This document shows positions 41,173-45,810 of a stretch of DNA of 45,810 nucleotides, one piece after another; within the stretch, counting starts at the first letter, position 1; every line of letters starts with the position of its first letter. The position numbers and the translations under genes were made by a program. The notes beneath the pieces were generated by a model, which had not been told where the DNA came from, ran no database searches, and worked only from the letters and a program-made list of their open reading frames with translations. This DNA is from Acidobacteriota bacterium (GTDB lineage Bacteria; Acidobacteriota; Terriglobia; Bryobacterales; Bryobacteraceae): contig JAPKZA010000256.1 in the NCBI GenBank assembly GCA_026394015.1, positions 1 to 45,810 of the forward strand, read 5' to 3'.

Positions 41173-44100
41173 ATGTCAAAGCTCACTTTGTTCGCAACAA
41201 TCCTAGCCTCGGCGACCGTCTTTCCAGCGTTCGCCCAGACTTCAAAAGCGCTTATCTCGGGAATCGTCACCGACGCGAGCGGCGCCGCCGTGGTCAACGC
41301 TAAGGTAACTATCACCGACGTATCGCGAAATCAGGACTTTCGCGCCGACACAAATTCCGCAGGTGTATACCGGGTCATCGAGTTAACACCCAGTACCTAC
41401 CGCGTCACCGCCGAAGCCGCCGGCTTTCGCACCTACGTGCTCGATTCGCTTCGCCTCTCCACCCAGCAGAACGCCACCCTCAATATCAAACTCGAGATCG
41501 GAGCCGTTTCCGAACGCGTGCAAGTCACCGCCACCGGCCCCCTCCTCGAAGCCTCGAGCGCCACGCTCAGCTCCGTCGTCGAAAACAAAAAAATCATCGA
41601 CCTACCCCTCAATAACCGCAACATCTATTCGCTGTTGAAGCTCGTACCCGGCATCACGCCCTCCACCCCCAACAACGCCGAAAGCGACTTCTTCACCTCC
41701 ACTATCCGCTTCTCCATCAACGGCGGAAAAGAATCGCTCAACGACATCCAGTTGGACGGCGTCACCGCGCTCGTCCAAAGCGATATCCAAGGCATCTACG
41801 GAGCCTCCGCCATCCCGTCCGTCGAAGGCATCCAGGAGTTCCGCGTGCAAACCAACTCCTACACCGCCGAATACGGCCGTTCCGGCGGCGGTCAAGTCAC
41901 CATGCTCACCAAGTCCGGTACCAACCAGTTTCACGGCTCGGCATTTGAATTCCTTCGCAACTCCGCCCTCGATGCCAAGAGCTTCTTTCTCAACCGCAAC
42001 AACGGCCGCAAAGCGTCCCTTCAGCAGCACCAGTACGGCGTCAGCGTCGGCGGTCCCGTGATCAAAGACAAAACGTTTTTCTTCGCCCTCTACGAAAAGC
42101 GCCTCGTAAAGTCCGGTAGCTTCTCGACCTTTACGGTCCCCACCTCCGCCCAACTCGCCGGCGACTTCTCCAACACGCGCAACGCTAACGGTGCGGTCCG
42201 TTCCATCTTCGATCCCTTCAGCACCCGCGCCAATCCCGACGATCCCGGCAAGTTCATTCGAACCCCTTTCGCCGGCAACGTCATCCCGGCCAACCGAATG
42301 GACCCCATCGCGCTCAACGCCGTCAAGCTCTGGCCCGCCCAGAATCAGCCGGGCTCCTTGAACGCCAATCAAAACAACCTCGCTATCCAGAAAGTACCGC
42401 AGTCGCCCACTGACCGCGCCGACTTCAAAGTCGACCACAACTTCAGCCAAAACCGCCGCACCTTTGTCCGCTACAACCGGTTCAAACAAGCCACCGCCGC
42501 CGCCGATTTCTGGGACAACGGAGCGGCTCCCAGCGACGGCATCATGTACTGGGGCTCCCACAATGCCGCCGTCGACTACACCGAAACGATCGGCTCCGGA
42601 ACCGTGCTCACGGTCCGTGGCGGTCTCAGCCTGTTTGATGCCTGGCGCCCCGCCTTCACCTACGGCTACGACGTCACCAAACTCGGCTTCCCCGCCTCCC
42701 TGCAGGAAGTCACCCTCAAAACCGGTGCCCCCCGCATCCCCCGCTTCGACGTGCAGGATTTCACCTCCATCGGGCCGAACAACGGGTCCACGTACAAAAG
42801 CAACAACGTCTCCTACACCCTGGTCGGAAACTTGACCCGCATCTCCGGCAAGCACAGCATGAAGTTCGGTGCCGAGTGGCGCACCTTCGGCCTCGGCTTC
42901 GCCCAGTTCGGCAGCTCTCCGGCGAACTTCTCCTTCACCCGCGCGATGACCCAGGGGCCCGATCCCCGCGTCGCCGGTAACGGCGACGGCCTCGCTTCGT
43001 TCCTGCTCGGAACCGGCACCAGCGGCGCCGCTACCCATCGCATCAAGCCTGCCAACCTGAGTCGCTACTACGCCATCTACGCCCAGGACGATTACAAAAT
43101 CAATTCCAAACTAACCATCAACGTCGGTCTCCGCCTGGAACTCGAAGGCTCCACCACTGAACGTTACAACCAACAAACCGTCATGGATCCGTTCGCCAAA
43201 AATCCGCTCTCCGCTAAGACCGGTCTCGATCTCCGTGGCGTCTACCTCTTCGCTGGCGAAGACCAAACTCTCGGCCGCCGCGGGATTCGTTCCATCGAAC
43301 ACAAATTCAACCCCCGCATCGGCATCGCCTACCAGCTCAATCCGAAAACGGTCATTCGTACCGGCTTTGGCATCTTCTACGGCGTACCCAAATTCGCCGC
43401 CACCGACCGCTGGACCGGCGCGCCCTACTCCAGCACCACCCCCTGGCTCTCCACCCTCGACGGCATCAACCCCACCAACCTCCTCCGGAATCCGTTCCCC
43501 CAAGGTTTCGTGCTGCCCGTCGGTCGGTCCTTGGGCGAAATGTCCGGCGTCGGCTTTGCCCTCAGCTCCGCCTGGGCCACCGAAATGAAGACGCCCTATA
43601 ACCAGCAGTGGAACCTCACGGTCCAACGCCATCTCACGAACCAAATGATGGTCGAAGTCTCCTACGCCGGCAACAAAGGCACCCACAACGAACTCGCCCA
43701 GGGCGACCTCGGCCAGCTTCGTCCCGAACAGCTCACCCCAGCCAACCGCCTGCTCGATCTGGTTCCCAACCCGTTCTTTGGGTTGATCGACCCGGCCAGC
43801 GTCATGGGTGCGGCCAACGTCCAGCGCGGTCGCCTTCTCCGTGGCCCGTACGCGCAGTTCACAAGCGTCGGCCCGGGCTCTCCCGCCTGGGGCAACTCCA
43901 TCTACCACTCCATGCAGACGCGCTTTGAACAGCGCTTCGGCAACGGCACCAGCCTCGGCGTCGGTTACACCTGGTCGAAGAACATCGCCGACTCTTCTGA
44001 CGGCATCTGGAACGACGGCCAGGGCACCATGCGCAACTGGTTCTGCCGCCAGTGCGAACGTTCGCTCAGCTCCTACGACGTGCCCCACCGCATGGTCGTC

Positions 44101-44625
44101 AACTTTAACTATGAACTGCCCTTCGGCAAAGGCAAAATGTTCGGCTCGAAAATGAACGGCCTGGCCAACAGCATCCTCGGCGGCTGGCAGACCAACGGCG
44201 TCTTCACCATCAACTCTGGTCAGCCGCTCATCTTCAGCCAAACCACCAACAACAGCTTCTCCTTCGGCGGCTATCAACGGCCCGATGCCGTCGGCGGCGA
44301 CGCTCGCATTCCCGTTCGCTCCATTGACCGCTGGTTCGATACGTCGCAGTTCAAGGTCGCCAAGGACTACACCTTCGGCACCCTGAGCCGCACCCACTCG
44401 AACCTCCGGAACGACTTCACGCGCGGTCTGGATTTCTCGCTGTTTAAGAACACCCAGATCACCGAACGCCTCAACCTGCAGTTCCGCGCGGAAGCCTTCA
44501 ACCTGTCCAATACGCCGGTGTTTTCCTCGCCCAACAACAACGTCGAGTCCGGCGCTTTCGGCACCGTTACCGGTCAGAGTAACGGCCCGCGGACCATCCA
44601 GTTAGGCCTTAAACTGCTGTTCTAA
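41173..44625 (+). CDS. Oar-like TonB-dependent receptor (intact)
   Basis: 1150 residues. Signal peptide MSKLTLFATILASATVFPAF, a carboxypeptidase-regulatory domain (SGIVTDASGAAVVNAKVTIT, about 30-110), plug (LPLNNRNIYSLLKLVPGITP; YTAEYGRSGGGQVTMLTKSG) and a barrel ending in the aromatic LGLKLLF. It should import a bulky substrate across the outer membrane with TonB energy. The ATG at 41173 is set by AGGAGG at 41163-41168; an upstream ATG lacks one. The 139 bases before it hold no gene. Unlike the related gene at 28485 it has no internal stop. The last four bases overlap the convergent amidohydrolase gene. Confidence 0.93.
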   Translation: MSKLTLFATILASATVFPAFAQTSKALISGIVTDASGAAVVNAKVTITDVSRNQDFRADTNSAGVYRVIELTPSTYRVTAEAAGFRTYVLDSLRLSTQQNATLNIKLEIGAVSERVQVTATGPLLEASSATLSSVVENKKIIDLPLNNRNIYSLLKLVPGITPSTPNNAESDFFTSTIRFSINGGKESLNDIQLDGVTALVQSDIQGIYGASAIPSVEGIQEFRVQTNSYTAEYGRSGGGQVTMLTKSGTNQFHGSAFEFLRNSALDAKSFFLNRNNGRKASLQQHQYGVSVGGPVIKDKTFFFALYEKRLVKSGSFSTFTVPTSAQLAGDFSNTRNANGAVRSIFDPFSTRANPDDPGKFIRTPFAGNVIPANRMDPIALNAVKLWPAQNQPGSLNANQNNLAIQKVPQSPTDRADFKVDHNFSQNRRTFVRYNRFKQATAAADFWDNGAAPSDGIMYWGSHNAAVDYTETIGSGTVLTVRGGLSLFDAWRPAFTYGYDVTKLGFPASLQEVTLKTGAPRIPRFDVQDFTSIGPNNGSTYKSNNVSYTLVGNLTRISGKHSMKFGAEWRTFGLGFAQFGSSPANFSFTRAMTQGPDPRVAGNGDGLASFLLGTGTSGAATHRIKPANLSRYYAIYAQDDYKINSKLTINVGLRLELEGSTTERYNQQTVMDPFAKNPLSAKTGLDLRGVYLFAGEDQTLGRRGIRSIEHKFNPRIGIAYQLNPKTVIRTGFGIFYGVPKFAATDRWTGAPYSSTTPWLSTLDGINPTNLLRNPFPQGFVLPVGRSLGEMSGVGFALSSAWATEMKTPYNQQWNLTVQRHLTNQMMVEVSYAGNKGTHNELAQGDLGQLRPEQLTPANRLLDLVPNPFFGLIDPASVMGAANVQRGRLLRGPYAQFTSVGPGSPAWGNSIYHSMQTRFEQRFGNGTSLGVGYTWSKNIADSSDGIWNDGQGTMRNWFCRQCERSLSSYDVPHRMVVNFNYELPFGKGKMFGSKMNGLANSILGGWQTNGVFTINSGQPLIFSQTTNNSFSFGGYQRPDAVGGDARIPVRSIDRWFDTSQFKVAKDYTFGTLSRTHSNLRNDFTRGLDFSLFKNTQITERLNLQFRAEAFNLSNTPVFSSPNNNVESGAFGTVTGQSNGPRTIQLGLKLLF

Positions 44626-45551
44626 AGTTGTGGTTGCCACGGATCCCGGCGAATCCACCGAAACGCCGGGATCGAGTTTTTCCAGAAGTACTTCTCCGCC
44701 GCCGCCGGACTCTTCGCCTGAAAGTAGCTCCGTAGGATCTCGATCACCGCCTTGTTCCGCCCCGCGAAGATCAGGTAATCTTCGCCAAAAATGTCCCACA
44801 GAAAATCAGCGACCGGCTTATAGTCGTTCGGGTCCGGAGCGCTCCCCGCCACGGCCGTCTTCGACCGATACAGCCCGGACATTTTCACGTAAACCTTCCG
44901 CTTCCGCAGCTCTTCCAGATCAGCCGTATATTGCTTCCGCACCGCCGCTTCGGCCGGGATCCCCAACGCTTGCTGGTGCCCCATCACAACCCGCAGGTCC
45001 GGAACCTTATCGAGCAACCGAAGCGTGGCCCGGGTCAGGTCGACGCGCGGGTTAGCCACCTCCAGCGTCAGCCCCGTCGCCGCGAAAGCCTTCATGTTTT
45101 CGATCAGTTCCGGGCGATCAATTGCGGCCACCATGTCATGCACCGGCCAGACATTTCCATATCGAATCCCCAGAAACAGCTTGTTCTTCCGGTACCGGTC
45201 AAGATACTCGCGGAACTCCGGCTTCAGCGGGTCGAGGTTCCCGATCATGCCCGTAATCATCGGTTCGCTTTCGATCATCATCAGGACCCAAAGGTTGTCT
45301 TCGACCCAGGGGCTGGCTTCCACTTTGATCCCTCCGACGACGCCGACCGGGATCGCCGATTCGCGAAAGTGCTTCGGCAGAAACGGCGGCGCGTTGGGCG
45401 TGAACGGGAACGGCGACCCCTGCGGCCGGGTCGGATCGTACAGATGAAAGTGGGAGTCGATAATCGGAATCGGCCCCGGCGCGGCAGCGGCGACGGCACC
45501 GACGGCTGACGCGGCGAGCAAAGTACGGCGGGTGGTTGGAGTATCAATCAT
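44622..45551 (-). CDS. Tat-exported amidohydrolase (Amidohydro_2 type)
   Basis: 309 residues. The N-terminus TTRRTLLAASAVGAVAAAAP is a twin-arginine signal. The TIM-barrel metal site starts with IIDSHFHLYDPTRP (H-x-H), and DLRVVMGHQQALG and the late DYLIFAGRNKAV are the positions of further ligands; the last usually has Asp or Ser after the strand. It resembles L-fuconolactonase or 2-pyrone-4,6-dicarboxylate hydrolase relatives, but the substrate is open. The ATG at 45551 is chosen because it gives a normal Tat signal; an ATG at 45563 is also possible. Confidence 0.85.
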   Translation of the reverse strand: MIDTPTTRRTLLAASAVGAVAAAAPGPIPIIDSHFHLYDPTRPQGSPFPFTPNAPPFLPKHFRESAIPVGVVGGIKVEASPWVEDNLWVLMMIESEPMITGMIGNLDPLKPEFREYLDRYRKNKLFLGIRYGNVWPVHDMVAAIDRPELIENMKAFAATGLTLEVANPRVDLTRATLRLLDKVPDLRVVMGHQQALGIPAEAAVRKQYTADLEELRKRKVYVKMSGLYRSKTAVAGSAPDPNDYKPVADFLWDIFGEDYLIFAGRNKAVIEILRSYFQAKSPAAAEKYFWKNSIPAFRWIRRDPWQPQL

Positions 45552-45611
45552 GCAGGCCTGCATTGTATATCGTCTGGTACCCAATCGGATAAACTGTACT
45601 GACTCCCTGCA

Positions 45612-45810
45612 ATGCCACTCTCACCCGGCGAAAAACTCGGTCCCTACGAAGTCCTCTCGCCCCTCGGAGCCGGCGGCATGGGCGAAGTCTACAAAGCCCG
45701 CGACACCCGTCTCGACCGCACGGTCGCCATCAAAGTCCTTCCCGAACACATCGCCCAACGCGACGATTCCCTCGCCCGCTTCGAACGCGAAGCTCGCGCC
45801 GTCGCCGCCG
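45612..45810 (+). CDS. Ser/Thr protein kinase, N-terminus (cut by window end)
   Basis: Only the first 66 residues are present. [20 protein letters not shown] then [20 protein letters not shown] show the glycine loop (residues 19-24) and the ATP-binding Lys41, followed by [10 protein letters not shown], which carries the conserved helix-C Glu. Full proteins of this type usually add a transmembrane segment and WD40 or TPR repeats, but that part lies outside the window. No Shine-Dalgarno sequence is evident before the ATG. Confidence 0.92.
   Translation, partial: MPLSPGEKLGPYEVLSPLGAGGMGEVYKARDTRLDRTVAIKVLPEHIAQRDDSLARFEREARAVAA

Noticed and set aside
1-45810. tRNA, rRNA, insertion sequence or prophage genes
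   Set aside because: No cloverleaf, rRNA stretch, transposase or phage structural gene was recognised by eye. Small RNAs cannot be excluded.

Overview
The window looks like chromosomal DNA from a high-GC acidobacterium of the Solibacter/Bryobacter type. Markers are long Oar-like TonB-dependent receptors with an N-terminal carboxypeptidase-regulatory domain, the start of a Ser/Thr kinase of the type greatly expanded in that group ([12 protein letters not shown]), a PEP-CTERM protein, squalene-hopene cyclase, a membrane pyrophosphatase and several Tat-exported or secreted enzymes. This assignment is an inference from gene content. No rRNA, tRNA or CRISPR array was seen.

Left part (1-14.4 kb): the tail of a DJ-1/PfpI protein coupled to an HSL-type esterase, an ABC exporter, a periplasmic parvulin, then a tightly packed minus-strand run of eight genes from glnA (11808) down to an Old Yellow Enzyme (3978). 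The run is glnA, MOSC protein, glnE, TPR protein, two paralogous small repeat proteins, a secreted protein and the ene-reductase. It places glutamine synthetase beside its adenylyltransferase. xseA and a PEP-CTERM protein follow.

Middle (14.4-26.5 kb): envelope and energy genes: msrQ, rlmI, the pyrophosphatase hppA, squalene-hopene cyclase, a lytic transglycosylase, a penicillin-acylase-type hydrolase, an enoyl-CoA hydratase-like protein, and an AI-2E/PerM-type permease translationally coupled to a degenerate HupE-like membrane protein.

Accessory part (26.4-32.7 kb): a roughly 1.8 kb island (WYL-type regulator, small conserved protein, SRPBCC protein) lies between decayed copies of its neighbours. 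On its left is a remnant of a TonB-receptor 5' end; on its right is a second copy of the last 16 or so codons of the HupE-like gene. Next come a TonB receptor split by a single in-frame TAG, a broken ankyrin-repeat gene and a YefM/YoeB toxin-antitoxin pair. I read this as the remains of a tandem [HupE-like + receptor] duplication invaded by the island.

Right part (32.7-45.8 kb): a Tat-type FAD oxidoreductase divergent from an M20 dipeptidase, murJ, a zinc-ribbon coiled-coil protein, a dienelactone hydrolase, a PQQ dehydrogenase with an inserted cytochrome c domain, an intact TonB receptor, an amidohydrolase and the N-terminus of a Ser/Thr kinase.

At the largest scale, the + strand is G-rich in roughly the first 13 kb and C-rich from about 24 kb on, whichever strand the genes lie on. 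This positive-to-negative skew switch is what a replication terminus would give.
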